A stretch of 64,000 nt of DNA, from assembly GCA_035502095.1 (NCBI GenBank), contig DATJUX010000048.1, positions 124,001 to 188,000 of the forward strand, written 5' to 3'. The stretch is from JAKANT01 sp035502095. GTDB taxonomy: Bacteria > Pseudomonadota > Gammaproteobacteria > Burkholderiales > Burkholderiaceae_F. A program made the position numbers and the translations under genes. Every line of letters starts with the position of its first letter. Positions within the stretch are counted from its first letter, which is position 1. Positions 51,039 to 59,465 of the stretch are shown here, piece after piece. The notes beneath the pieces were generated by a model, which made no database searches, had not been told where the DNA came from, and worked only from the letters and a program-made list of their open reading frames with translations.

Positions 51039-53687
51039 ATGGGCCAGAGCGTGTCCGAGCCGACACCGGTCACCTATCTCTTCTCCGACATCGAGGGCAG
51101 CACCCGGTTGTGGGAGCTCGAACCGGACCGGATGCGACCGGCCCTGGCGCGCCATGACGCGATTTCACGCGCGGCCGTGCTCGGGCATGGCGGCACGATC
51201 GTGAAGATGACCGGGGACGGTCTCCATGCCGCATTCGACAGCCCCTCGGAGGCACTCGCTTCGGTGCTCGAGCTGCAACGCGCGCTCGCGGTCCCCGACA
51301 ACGGCGATGGCATCACGCTCAAGGTGCGCTGCGGCCTGCACCTTGGCACGGACGAACGCCGCCGCGGCGACTTCTTTGGCCCGGCGGTGAATCGCGCAGC
51401 GCGCATCATGAGCGCGGCGCATGGCGGTCAGATCCTGCTCTCCCAGGCGGTCGCGGACGAGGTACGCAGAGGCCTGCCGGCAGGCGTAACGCTGCGTGAT
51501 CTGGGTGCGGTCCGACTGCGCGACCTCGCCACGCCCGAGCGCGTCTATCAGGTCGTCGATCCGCAGCTGCGTGCCGATTTCCCCGCCCTGCGTTCGCTCG
51601 AAGCAACCCCGAACAATCTCGCGCAGCAGCTCAACAGCTTCATCGGGCGCGAACGGGAGCTTGCGCAAGTGCGTGCGCAGCTGGCGGACCACCGTCTGGT
51701 TACCTTGCTCGGGATGGGCGGGCTGGGGAAATCGCGCCTGTCCGTGCAACTCGGTGCCGATGTGATGGATGACTATCCAGATGGGGTCTGGCTGGTCGAA
51801 CTGGCACCCATCTCCGATGCGTCGCTCGTGGCGCAGGCCGTCGCCTCTGTTCTGGGAGTCAAGGAAGAAGGCGGGCAGACGGTCTTGGCTGCACTGGTCA
51901 GGTTTGTACGCGATCGGCAGCTGCTGGTCATTCTCGACAACTGCGAACACGTCGTACACGCGTGCGCCGAGGTCGCGAAGACACTCCTTCAAGCCGGAGC
52001 GCGTGTGAAGATCCTCGCCTCCAGCCGGGATGCTTTGTGCATCGGCGGCGAAACTGTCTTCCAGCTCGCGCCGCTCCCTGCGCCCGAAGACGACGTGGCC
52101 GGTTCCACCGAGGCGCTCCGGCGCATTGACTCGGTGCGTCTGTTCGAGGATCGCGCGACCGCGGCTCAACCAGCGTTTCGCCTGACCGATGAGAACGCCC
52201 ATGCGGTCGCCGACATTTGCAGGCGGCTCGACGGCATCCCCCTGGCGCTCGAACTCGCCGCGGCGCGTCTGCGTGCACTGAGCGCCGAGGCGATCGCGAC
52301 GCGCCTCGACGACCGATTCAGGCTGCTCGTGAGCGGCGATCGCACGGCGTTGCCGCGGCAGCGCACGCTGCGTGCGTTGATCGACTGGTCATACGACCTT
52401 CTCGCGCCGGCCGAGCGCGCGTTGTTCCAGGCCCTCTCGGTTTTCGCAGGCGGATGGACTCTCGAGGCGGCCGAAGCGGTCGGCAGCGGTGCCGGCATCG
52501 ATGCGATGGAGGTGCTCGACTTGCTCACCAGCCTGGTCGAGAAGTCACTCGTGATCCCGGACCTCGAAAGCGATCGCTTCCGAATGCTGGAGACGGTTCG
52601 GCAGTACGCACACGAACGCCTGCAAGAAACCGATTTCTCGAACCCCGTGCGCGACCGGCACCTTGCGTTCTACCTGCAACTCGCCGAACGCGCGGGCACC
52701 GAGTTGGTCGGCCCTGACCAGGGCACGTGGATGGAGCGTCTCGATCGCGAGCGCGAGAACCTGCTCGTGGCGCACTCCCGGTGCGGCAGCATCGACGACG
52801 GCGCCGAGGTCGGATTGCGGTTGGTGTTCTCGACCGGTTTTTACTTCCTGAACCGTGGGCTGCTTGCCCTCGGCGAGCGTATCAGCGTGGAAGCACTGGC
52901 GCGCCCGCAAGACGGACCTGGCGGGCCGTGGCGCTGCCGCGGCCTCGCGGTCGCGGGCAAATTCCAGTTCTTCCGTGGCCGCTATCGTGAAGCGCGCGCA
53001 AATCTCAGCGAAAGTCTCGCGCTCGCGCGCGCACTCGGGGACCAGCCGCGTATCCTCAGTGCGCTGCAGCCGCTCGGCATGGCCTGCCTGGGGGACGGCG
53101 ACGAGCCGAACGCACGGGCCTACCTCGAAGAAGCGGTCACGCTTGCCGAGCAACAGAATTCGCCGCGCGCGCTCGCGGCGGCGTTGGGGTCGCTTGCGCA
53201 GCTTTGCCGCGCCGAAGGACACCTTGACGAAGCTGAACTACTGTGCGACCGGATGCTGGACGTCGCGCGCGAACTCGGTACGCAGGACGGCATGGCGATC
53301 GCCTTGCTGAACAAGGCGATGGTCTCGATCAGTCGCGCCGTGGCCGTTGGCGTGTCGCGAACTCTGCTGGAAACGCTCGGCATCGCGGAAGAGATCGGCT
53401 CAAGGCCGATCGGCCAGAGCGTGCTCGAAGTGACCAGCGCCTTCGCCTGGTTGATCGGCGATGCGGACGCTGCAGCGCGGTTTTTTGGCGCGGCCGAGGC
53501 GCTCGCGCAAGCGACCAGCCTGCACCGCGATCCGGCGGACGAAGCCTTCCTGGTCCCCCTCATCGCCCGCGTGCGTGAAACGCTCGGCACCGATCAATAT
53601 CGCAAAGCCGAGACGGTGGGGCGCGGACTCGCGCCCGACGAGGCGATCAAGGCCGCGCGCGAATGGCTCGATGTGAACGCTCGCTGA
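51039..53687 (+). CDS. Class III nucleotidyl cyclase fused to a STAND NTPase and TPR-like repeats
   Basis: An 882-residue signalling protein. Residues 10-175 form a class III cyclase domain with both metal aspartates (Asp17 in FSDIEGST, Asp60 in KMTGDG) and the Asn118-Arg122 pair in AVNRAARI, so it looks catalytically complete. A STAND/AfsR-like NTPase follows (P-loop GMGGLGKSRL at 225-234, LVILDNCEHV, SSRDALCIGGE, GIPLALELAAARLRAL), then a winged helix (about 440-510) and TPR-like repeats to about 800. No DNA-binding domain ends the protein. Substrate (ATP or GTP) and trigger are unknown. The ATG at 51039 begins MGQSVSEPTPVTYLFSDIEG. Confidence 0.92.
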   Translation: MGQSVSEPTPVTYLFSDIEGSTRLWELEPDRMRPALARHDAISRAAVLGHGGTIVKMTGDGLHAAFDSPSEALASVLELQRALAVPDNGDGITLKVRCGLHLGTDERRRGDFFGPAVNRAARIMSAAHGGQILLSQAVADEVRRGLPAGVTLRDLGAVRLRDLATPERVYQVVDPQLRADFPALRSLEATPNNLAQQLNSFIGRERELAQVRAQLADHRLVTLLGMGGLGKSRLSVQLGADVMDDYPDGVWLVELAPISDASLVAQAVASVLGVKEEGGQTVLAALVRFVRDRQLLVILDNCEHVVHACAEVAKTLLQAGARVKILASSRDALCIGGETVFQLAPLPAPEDDVAGSTEALRRIDSVRLFEDRATAAQPAFRLTDENAHAVADICRRLDGIPLALELAAARLRALSAEAIATRLDDRFRLLVSGDRTALPRQRTLRALIDWSYDLLAPAERALFQALSVFAGGWTLEAAEAVGSGAGIDAMEVLDLLTSLVEKSLVIPDLESDRFRMLETVRQYAHERLQETDFSNPVRDRHLAFYLQLAERAGTELVGPDQGTWMERLDRERENLLVAHSRCGSIDDGAEVGLRLVFSTGFYFLNRGLLALGERISVEALARPQDGPGGPWRCRGLAVAGKFQFFRGRYREARANLSESLALARALGDQPRILSALQPLGMACLGDGDEPNARAYLEEAVTLAEQQNSPRALAAALGSLAQLCRAEGHLDEAELLCDRMLDVARELGTQDGMAIALLNKAMVSISRAVAVGVSRTLLETLGIAEEIGSRPIGQSVLEVTSAFAWLIGDADAAARFFGAAEALAQATSLHRDPADEAFLVPLIARVRETLGTDQYRKAETVGRGLAPDEAIKAAREWLDVNAR

Positions 53688-53693
53688 GCGCGC

Positions 53694-54170
53694 CTAGTCG
53701 AGCCACATCGTCGGGTCGAGAACGACGGGGCCGGCAGCGTTCCGCGCGTTGATGGTGTACGCGTAGACGCCCGAGCTGACTTGCGGCGGGATCGTGCAGG
53801 CGACCTCGAGCAGATCTTCCTTCGTCACGCACGTGAACAGCCTGACCTGGCTGTCGTCGGGCTTCTCGATCTTGCTCGGCGGCTGGCCCGGATACTTGGG
53901 CGGGTTCTTGATCCGGCCGACGATCTCGACGCCGCGCCCGCGTTCGAAACGCAATCCGTCGCCGGGCAAAGTCCAGGTCACCGCGGCCGAGCCACCGCCG
54001 CGCACGACGATGACAGGTTCCTGGCCCACTGTCAGGTACACCTTGGGGCCGACCATGACCGGCGCGACCACGACACGCGGATGCGCCAGATCAGGCGCGC
54101 CTTCTTTGATGAACGCGCAGCCCGCCAACGCAACCGCGCAAAACAGAACAAGAAGGGGAGTTCTTTTCAT
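53694..54170 (-). CDS. Uncharacterised lipoprotein
   Basis: A 158-residue protein with a lipoprotein signal (MKRTPLLVLFCAVALAGC, lipobox LAGC). The mature part is beta-rich, with VYLTVGQEPVIVVRGGG, a proline-rich loop NPPKYPGQPPSKIEKPDD, two cysteines in FTCVTKEDLLEVACTIPP, and a tail ending DPTMWLD. The repeated strand pattern suggests an Ig-like or sandwich fold. No known family recognised. It converges on the cyclase-STAND gene with a 6-base gap. Confidence 0.75.
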   Translation of the reverse strand: MKRTPLLVLFCAVALAGCAFIKEGAPDLAHPRVVVAPVMVGPKVYLTVGQEPVIVVRGGGSAAVTWTLPGDGLRFERGRGVEIVGRIKNPPKYPGQPPSKIEKPDDSQVRLFTCVTKEDLLEVACTIPPQVSSGVYAYTINARNAAGPVVLDPTMWLD

Positions 54171-54311
54171 CGTGCTTTCCTTTGCTCCCACTCGGCGAAA
54201 TCGAGTGATCGCCCGGCATGGTACGGGAGCGTAGCCACGCGGAGCGTACCTTGCACCTGTGATCTTCCTTCCACGAATCCGCAGATCCAACCCTGATGGG
54301 GGTGTGAAAGG

Positions 54312-55187
54312 TCAATAAAGCGGTGGCGCACCTTGCGGCCTCGACTTGAATCGACGGTGCGTCCACAGGTACTGGTCGGGGATCCGCTCGACCCAGCATT
54401 CGATTTCGCGGTTCATGCGTGCCGTGTCGGCTTGCACGTCTTCGCTTGGAAAGTCGCGCCACGCGGGCTCGAGATGCAGGACGTAACCGTCGTCCGTCAT
54501 TTCGCTGACAGCCATCACGACCTTGGCGCCGGCGATCCTTGCGAGCCGCGCCACCATCGGGATGGTCGCCGCCGGGTTGCCGAAGAAGGGCACGAAGATC
54601 GAATGCTGCACGCCGTAGTCCTGATCGGGCAGGTAGTAGAGCGGCAGGCCGTCCTTCATCGCGCGGATTGCCGCGCGCAGATCGAAGCCCTCGCGCGCGA
54701 TCAGCAACGGTGTGTTGAAGCGGGCACGGATGGCGAGCACCCAGTCGTTCCATGCCTGGTTGCGCTGGCGCGCATAGATGGTCGCAGCCTTCAGTTCCAT
54801 CGAGACCCGCAAGCCGCCGGCGTCGAGCCCGACGAAGTGCGGGGCCACCAGGATCAGCGGACGGTTGGCCGGATCGTTCAGGTGTTCGAGTCCCGTGACG
54901 CGGACGTACTCGAGCAATCGCTCGCGCGGCGCCAGTGCGAGCACGGAGTGATCGAACACCGCCCGCGCAATGTTGCGGAAGGTGCGCCGGCCGACGGCTC
55001 GACGCTCCTGCTCCGACCACTGGGGAAAACAGAGTCGCAGGTTGGTGAGCGTGATATGCCGGCGCGGGCGCACGGTCCACCAGAGAAGGTCGCCCACCAC
55101 GATTGCCAGCCGCGTGCGCGCGCCTTGCGACCAATGCAGCGTGGCATCGATCAACGCGATCCAGATCCGAACGAAGAACGCGCTCAT
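54312..55187 (-). CDS. LpxL/HtrB-type lipid A acyltransferase
   Basis: Inner-membrane enzyme that adds secondary acyl chains to lipid A precursors. The 291-residue protein has an N-terminal hydrophobic segment, TLTNLRLCFPQWSEQERR, the HX4-5D-type acyltransferase motif APHFVGLDAGGL, YARQRNQAWND, LPDQDYG and FFGNPAATIPMVARLA. It overlaps the start region of the neighbouring paralogue by 4 bases (ATGA), and the pair precedes metK divergently. Which acyl position it modifies is unknown. Confidence 0.9.
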   Translation of the reverse strand: MSAFFVRIWIALIDATLHWSQGARTRLAIVVGDLLWWTVRPRRHITLTNLRLCFPQWSEQERRAVGRRTFRNIARAVFDHSVLALAPRERLLEYVRVTGLEHLNDPANRPLILVAPHFVGLDAGGLRVSMELKAATIYARQRNQAWNDWVLAIRARFNTPLLIAREGFDLRAAIRAMKDGLPLYYLPDQDYGVQHSIFVPFFGNPAATIPMVARLARIAGAKVVMAVSEMTDDGYVLHLEPAWRDFPSEDVQADTARMNREIECWVERIPDQYLWTHRRFKSRPQGAPPLY

Positions 55188-56074
55188 CGGCCGGCCTGAT
55201 CCTTTTCGGGCGGTGGCGGTACGCCGGCCGGTCTCTTGTATCGGTTGTATCCCCAGAGGTACTGCGTCGGACACGTGCGGATCACGTGCTCGAGGTCGAG
55301 GTTGATCTGTCGCGCATCGCGCTCGGCCTCGCCGCTCAGAGGCGCGGAGAGTGCGTGAAAATGAATGCGGAATCCTGCGCCCGTGCCGCTCCCGGCGCGC
55401 ACACGCTCGCCGAAGATGAACAGCACGATCGCATTCGCCGCGTGCGCAAGCTTGCCCGGCAGCGTCATCGTGTATGCGGCACGACCGAAGAACGGCACCC
55501 AGACGCCGTCGCCCGCCGAAGGCACCTGGTCGGGAAGGATGCCGACGGCATTGCCACGCTTCAACGCCCGCAGCAGCTGGCGCACGCCGCCGAGACTGGC
55601 CGGCGCCAGTTCGACGCCGTTGCGCGTGCGCCCGAGTTCGACCAGCGGGCGCAGGATTTCTTTCCTGGGAATCCGGTACAAGGCAGTCAGCGACCTTGGC
55701 GGCTGCCACGCGTTCAACACGCAATACTGCGCGGTGATCTCGAAGCAGCCCAGGTGCGGCGTCAGATAGATGACCGGGCGGCCGGAGGCGATTGCCTCGC
55801 GCTCGACGGCGCCATCGACCACCTGCATGACCGCGCGCAGATCCGCCGCAGGGCGCAGCCAGACCCATGCCGTCTCCACTGCCTGCTTGCCCGCCTCGCG
55901 CGCGCACGCGAGACAAAGCGCGTCGACGTCGAAACCGGCCCGGGCGAGATTGGCGCGCAGACGGCGCCGATACGTCGGGGACAACGCGTAGACCGCCAGC
56001 CCGAGCCAGCCGCCCAAGGCGTGCACCCATCCGAGGGGAAGGCGCGCAATCAGCCTGAGCAGAAGGAGGGACAT
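55184..56074 (-). CDS. LpxL/HtrB-type lipid A acyltransferase (paralogue)
   Basis: Second lipid A type acyltransferase, 296 residues, with SPTYRRRLRANLARAGFD, the catalytic LTPHLGCFEITAQY, LYRIPRKEILRPLVELGRTR, GILPDQVPSAGDGVWVPFFG and a C-terminal QYLWGYNRYKRP. It is more distant from typical LpxL than the first paralogue. An upstream frame extension overlaps the metK leader and is not used; the ATG at 56074 follows good spacing on the minus strand. It diverges from metK across a 200-base region holding the SAM-II-like aptamer. Confidence 0.9.
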   Translation of the reverse strand: MSLLLLRLIARLPLGWVHALGGWLGLAVYALSPTYRRRLRANLARAGFDVDALCLACAREAGKQAVETAWVWLRPAADLRAVMQVVDGAVEREAIASGRPVIYLTPHLGCFEITAQYCVLNAWQPPRSLTALYRIPRKEILRPLVELGRTRNGVELAPASLGGVRQLLRALKRGNAVGILPDQVPSAGDGVWVPFFGRAAYTMTLPGKLAHAANAIVLFIFGERVRAGSGTGAGFRIHFHALSAPLSGEAERDARQINLDLEHVIRTCPTQYLWGYNRYKRPAGVPPPPEKDQAGR

Positions 56075-56129
56075 GGACGGCGCGGCCCGATATTCGGCGG
56101 TTCGAAGCGTGTCGGGCAGGATAGAATCC

Positions 56130-56222
56130 GCGCACGCCGATTTAAGACCAATTGCGGGGCGCGTCGGGCTGGTGCGCGGCATGGATTGTCGCATCCGCCG
56201 CCGGGCAAATACCGCTAAAGCG
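56130..56222 (+). promoter_or_regulatory. SAM-II-like riboswitch aptamer in the metK leader
   Basis: The order of conserved blocks fits SAM-II: P1 5' arm GCACGCC (56132-56138), GATTTAA (56139-56145), ATTGC (56151-56155), two purines, P1 3' arm GGCGCGT (56158-56164, one A-C mismatch and one G-U), then AAAT (56207-56210) and GCTAAAG (56214-56220). ATTT (56140-56143) pairs with AAAT as the pseudoknot. The 42 bases between P1 and AAAT contain an extra hairpin (GCGG, GGAT, ATCC, CCGC), which is larger than in most SAM-II RNAs. A second stem, TCGGGT/ACCCGA (56230-56260), precedes the metK ribosome site. Expected effect: SAM represses metK. Confidence 0.7.
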
Positions 56223-56274
56223 TCGCCGCTCGGGTGAGGGCAACGCGGTCAGAAACCCGAACAGGAGTGGCAGC

Positions 56275-57474
56275 ATGGCCAGTGATTTTCTTTTCACCTC
56301 GGAATCCGTGTCCGAGGGCCACCCGGACAAGGTGGCCGATCAGATCTCGGACGCGATCCTCGACGCAATTCTCAAACAGGACAAATATTCGCGCGTCGCT
56401 GCCGAGACGCTCTGCAATACGGGGCTGGTGGTGCTTGCCGGCGAAATCACGACCGGCGCCAACGTCGACTACATCCAGGTCGCGCGCGACACGATCAAGC
56501 GCATCGGCTACGACAACACCGAATTCGGCATTGACTACAAGGGGTGCGCGGTGCTCGTCGCCTACGACAAGCAGAGCCCGGACATCGCGCAAGGCGTCGA
56601 TCGCGCCTCTGACGACTATCTCAACCAGGGCGCGGGCGATCAGGGCCTCATGTTCGGCTACGCCTGCGATGAAACGCCCGAGTTGATGCCCGCGCCGATC
56701 TACTACGCGCACCGCCTGGTTGAGCGCCAGGCCGAACTGCGGCGCGACGGCCGGCTCCCCTGGCTGCGCCCCGACGCCAAGAGCCAGATCACGATGCGCT
56801 ACCTGAACGGCCGCCCGCATTCGATCGACACCGTCGTGCTCTCGACTCAGCACGCGCCCGAGATGTCGGACGGCAAGGCGATGAAGAAGGAGTTCACCGA
56901 GGCGGTGATCGAGCAGATCATCAAGCCGGTGCTGCCGAAGGAATGGCTGCAGAACACGCGCTACCTGTGCAATCCGACCGGGCGCTTTGTCATCGGCGGG
57001 CCGCAAGGCGACTGCGGCCTGACGGGACGCAAGATCATCGTCGACACCTATGGCGGCGCCTGTCCGCACGGGGGCGGCGCCTTCTCGGGCAAGGATCCTT
57101 CGAAGGTCGATCGCTCCGCGGCTTACGCGGCTCGCTACGTCGCCAAGAACGTGGTCGCGGCGGGCCTGGCGCGCCAATGCCAGGTGCAGGTCGCTTACGC
57201 GATCGGCGTGGCGAAGCCGATGAACATCACCGTCTACACCGAAGGCACCGGGGTGATCTCGGACGAGCGCATCAGCCAGCTGGTGGCCGAACACTTCGAT
57301 CTGCGCCCGAAAGGCATCGTGCAGATGCTCGACCTGCTGCGTCCCATCTACGAGAAGACCGCCGCGTACGGGCACTTCGGCCGCGACGAACCCGAGTTCA
57401 CCTGGGAGCGCACCGACCGCGCCGGTTTGCTCGCCGATGCGGCGGGCGTCAGGCGGACCGCCGAGTTCGCCTGA
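56275..57474 (+). CDS. metK: S-adenosylmethionine synthetase MetK
   Basis: Makes S-adenosylmethionine from methionine and ATP. The 399-residue protein has FTSESVSEGHPDKVADQISD, the ATP-binding GAGDQGLMFGYA, the pyrophosphate loop GGAFSGKDPSKVDRSAAYAARY and ACPHGGGAFSGKD. The ATG lies 7 bases after AGGAG. The frame is open upstream, but that part is the leader with the SAM-II-like aptamer. The gene starts the SAM-cycle region metK-(sensor pair)-ahcY-metF and ends at a strong terminator. Confidence 0.98.
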   Translation: MASDFLFTSESVSEGHPDKVADQISDAILDAILKQDKYSRVAAETLCNTGLVVLAGEITTGANVDYIQVARDTIKRIGYDNTEFGIDYKGCAVLVAYDKQSPDIAQGVDRASDDYLNQGAGDQGLMFGYACDETPELMPAPIYYAHRLVERQAELRRDGRLPWLRPDAKSQITMRYLNGRPHSIDTVVLSTQHAPEMSDGKAMKKEFTEAVIEQIIKPVLPKEWLQNTRYLCNPTGRFVIGGPQGDCGLTGRKIIVDTYGGACPHGGGAFSGKDPSKVDRSAAYAARYVAKNVVAAGLARQCQVQVAYAIGVAKPMNITVYTEGTGVISDERISQLVAEHFDLRPKGIVQMLDLLRPIYEKTAAYGHFGRDEPEFTWERTDRAGLLADAAGVRRTAEFA

Positions 57475-57497
57475 CCTCGCTGGTCCCGCAGCCAAGA

Positions 57498-57524
57498 AAC
57501 GCCGGCGCCATGCCGGCGTTTTCG
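57498..57524 (+). terminator. Terminator of metK
   Basis: The 9-bp stem AACGCCGGC/GCCGGCGTT with loop GCCAT is followed by TTTTC, 24 bases after the metK stop. The downstream genes therefore need their own promoter; a TTGACA (57668-57673) is present but has no good -10. Confidence 0.88.
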
Positions 57525-57739
57525 TCCGATTCGGTGCCGTGACCTAAAGGTTTCTCACGCCGCGTCGATTACTGCCGTAACGCCGGGCCAAACGCCCATG
57601 CCGCACGGGTTGCTGGTCATGCCGCAGCCGGCCTTCGCTCTACCGCCCTCGAGGCGCAGCGCGGGACTTGACAACGGCGAAAAACTGTAGCGAAAAGCGA
57701 CCTGCTTTTCCGCCGCTGTTCGACCGTGTGACGCACACG

Positions 57740-57780
57740 CGGTCCTCGTATCGTCTTCATCGACAGTCTGACGAGGACCG
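57740..57780 (+). promoter_or_regulatory. 10-bp inverted repeat sequestering the ribosome site of the haem-sensor gene
   Basis: CGGTCCTCGT (57740-57749) and ACGAGGACCG (57771-57780) are perfectly complementary with a 21-base loop. The 3' arm contains GAGGA, the only Shine-Dalgarno for the ATG at 57784. In RNA this stem would hide the ribosome site, as in RNA thermometers or leader switches. A DNA operator is the alternative. Confidence 0.6.
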
Positions 57781-57783
57781 ATC

Positions 57784-58659
57784 ATGAACCTGCGTTTCAA
57801 ATTCAACCTCGTGCTGATCGGCGTCTTTGCGCTCGGCACGGTCGCAGTCCTGCTCGTGAGCCGCCAACAATTCCTGCGCGACGCGCAGGAAGACGTTACG
57901 CGCCAGTCCGCCCTGATCATGGAGTCGGCTCTGGCCGTGCGCGGCTACACGACCGCACGCATCAAGCCGCATCTCGATCCGAAGCTGGTCGACGTCTTCC
58001 TGCCGGAGACCGTGCCTGCGTTCGCGGCGACGGAGACGATCAACCTCCTGCGCAAGAAGTATCCGGACTACGGATACAAGGAGGCGGCGCTCAATCCGAC
58101 CAACCCGCGCGACCTCGCCCAGGAGTGGGAGGCGTCGATCATCCGCCGCTTCCGCGAGGACCCGACCGCCACCGAGGCGAAAGGCGAACGTTACGGCCAG
58201 AACGGCCTCCAGTGGTATGTCGCGCGGCCGATCAAGATCACCAACGCGCAGTGCCTGAACTGCCACAGCACCCCGACCGCAGCCCCCGCTTCGCTGCTGC
58301 TCGCCTACGGCAAGCAGAACGGATTCGGCTGGAACCTGAACGAAGTCATCGGCGCTCAGATCGTGACCGTCCCGATGGCGGTGCCGCTCGCACAGGCCGA
58401 CGCCGCCTTCCGGACGTTCGTGATCTCGATCGCGGCGGTGCTGGTGATCACGCTGATCGTGCTCAACCTGATGCTCTCGCGCCTGATCATCCGCCCGGTC
58501 ACCGCGGTCGCAAAGGCGGCCGAAGCGATCAGCCTTGGCCGCAACGACGTTGCTGAATTCAGCGAGAAGGGCAGCGACGAGGTCGCCGACCTGCGTCGTT
58601 CGTTCAACCGGATGCGGCGCAGCCTGGTCGTGGCGATGGCGATGATCGGCAAACGTTGA
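57784..58659 (+). CDS. Tll0287-like (DUF3365) haem-binding sensor with HAMP domain
   Basis: A 291-residue membrane sensor. It has a membrane helix at 8-26, a periplasmic domain of about 185 residues of the Tll0287/DUF3365 type carrying a c-type haem site CLNCH (157-161), a second helix (212-232) and a cytoplasmic HAMP domain (about 233-285). No kinase, cyclase or methyl-accepting output domain follows; the protein ends shortly after HAMP. Its stop overlaps the start of the next gene (TGATG), so that protein is the natural candidate for the missing output. The leader hairpin hides its ribosome site. Redox or ligand sensing by the haem is inferred. Confidence 0.85.
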   Translation: MNLRFKFNLVLIGVFALGTVAVLLVSRQQFLRDAQEDVTRQSALIMESALAVRGYTTARIKPHLDPKLVDVFLPETVPAFAATETINLLRKKYPDYGYKEAALNPTNPRDLAQEWEASIIRRFREDPTATEAKGERYGQNGLQWYVARPIKITNAQCLNCHSTPTAAPASLLLAYGKQNGFGWNLNEVIGAQIVTVPMAVPLAQADAAFRTFVISIAAVLVITLIVLNLMLSRLIIRPVTAVAKAAEAISLGRNDVAEFSEKGSDEVADLRRSFNRMRRSLVVAMAMIGKR

Positions 58660-59381
58660 TGTCCTCGCGCTCGGTCCTGCTGGCAGCCTGCGTCGCGGTG
58701 CGCGATCCGCGCGTCGACCCGGGCGCCCTGCTCGACCTTTGGGCGCGCGATGTCTCGACGCCGGTGACGGCGCTCGGGCGCGGCAACGGCGACGCCTGTG
58801 CCGCCATCCTGGACGACCTCGATGACCAACCGTTCCTGGTCGCGGCGCTGCGCAGCACGCGCGCCGGGCTGGCCGTCGGGATCCATCTCGGCACCCGCGT
58901 GCATGGCGCCGGCAACGACGAGCCCGTCGTCGTGAGCGCGCGCAGCGTCGACGCTGCGCGGCGCCTGGCGCGCGCCGCTGCCGACGGCCAGATGCTGTTG
59001 AGCGACGATCTCGGCGCCTTCATGACGATCGCGCGCGCGCGCCTCGCACCGAACCTGGAAGCGACACGCGTAAGCCTGGGCGCGGGTCCCGATACCTCGG
59101 CATACCGCCTGCGGGTCGCGGCCGTTCCGCCTCCGACCGTCCGCAGCACGAGCGCGGCCCCCGCCACCATCGACGAGAGCCGCCGGCCCCGATTGATCGA
59201 GCGTCTCGGCGAGGCGCTCACGCCTTTCCTTGGACCGATCGCCCCCTTGATGCTGCAACAACTCCGACCGGGGCGCATAAGCGGACAGGAACTCGTGGAC
59301 GCGGTGCTGCGCCATGTTCCGGCGGCTCAGCGCGAACCGGTCAAGCGGCTAATCGAAGACGAAATCCGCGCCCTTCGGTAG
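58659..59381 (+). CDS. Degenerate class III cyclase-fold protein with a conserved C-terminal helical module
   Basis: A 240-residue cytosolic protein not assignable to a named family. Residues 70-122 (GLAVGIHLGT, SVDAARRLARAAADGQMLLS) align with the cyclase segment GLHLGT...AVNRAARIMSAAHGGQILLS of the cyclase-STAND protein in this window. Key residues are lost: the catalytic Asn becomes Asp98, the FGP motif is absent, and no metal-site FSDIEGS occurs at the N-terminus. Residues 178-240 (LIERLGEALTPFLGPIAPLM) form a helical module like tails found on bacterial signalling proteins. Translation is coupled to the haem sensor upstream (TGATG). Possibly a non-catalytic cytoplasmic effector. Confidence 0.78.
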   Translation: MSSRSVLLAACVAVRDPRVDPGALLDLWARDVSTPVTALGRGNGDACAAILDDLDDQPFLVAALRSTRAGLAVGIHLGTRVHGAGNDEPVVVSARSVDAARRLARAAADGQMLLSDDLGAFMTIARARLAPNLEATRVSLGAGPDTSAYRLRVAAVPPPTVRSTSAAPATIDESRRPRLIERLGEALTPFLGPIAPLMLQQLRPGRISGQELVDAVLRHVPAAQREPVKRLIEDEIRALR

Positions 59382-59465
59382 CCCAAACGCCGGCAATGCC
59401 GCCTCGGGCGCCGCCGGGGCACACTTTGGCTTGTTCGGCCCTTGTGTATCGACGATAATCGCACC

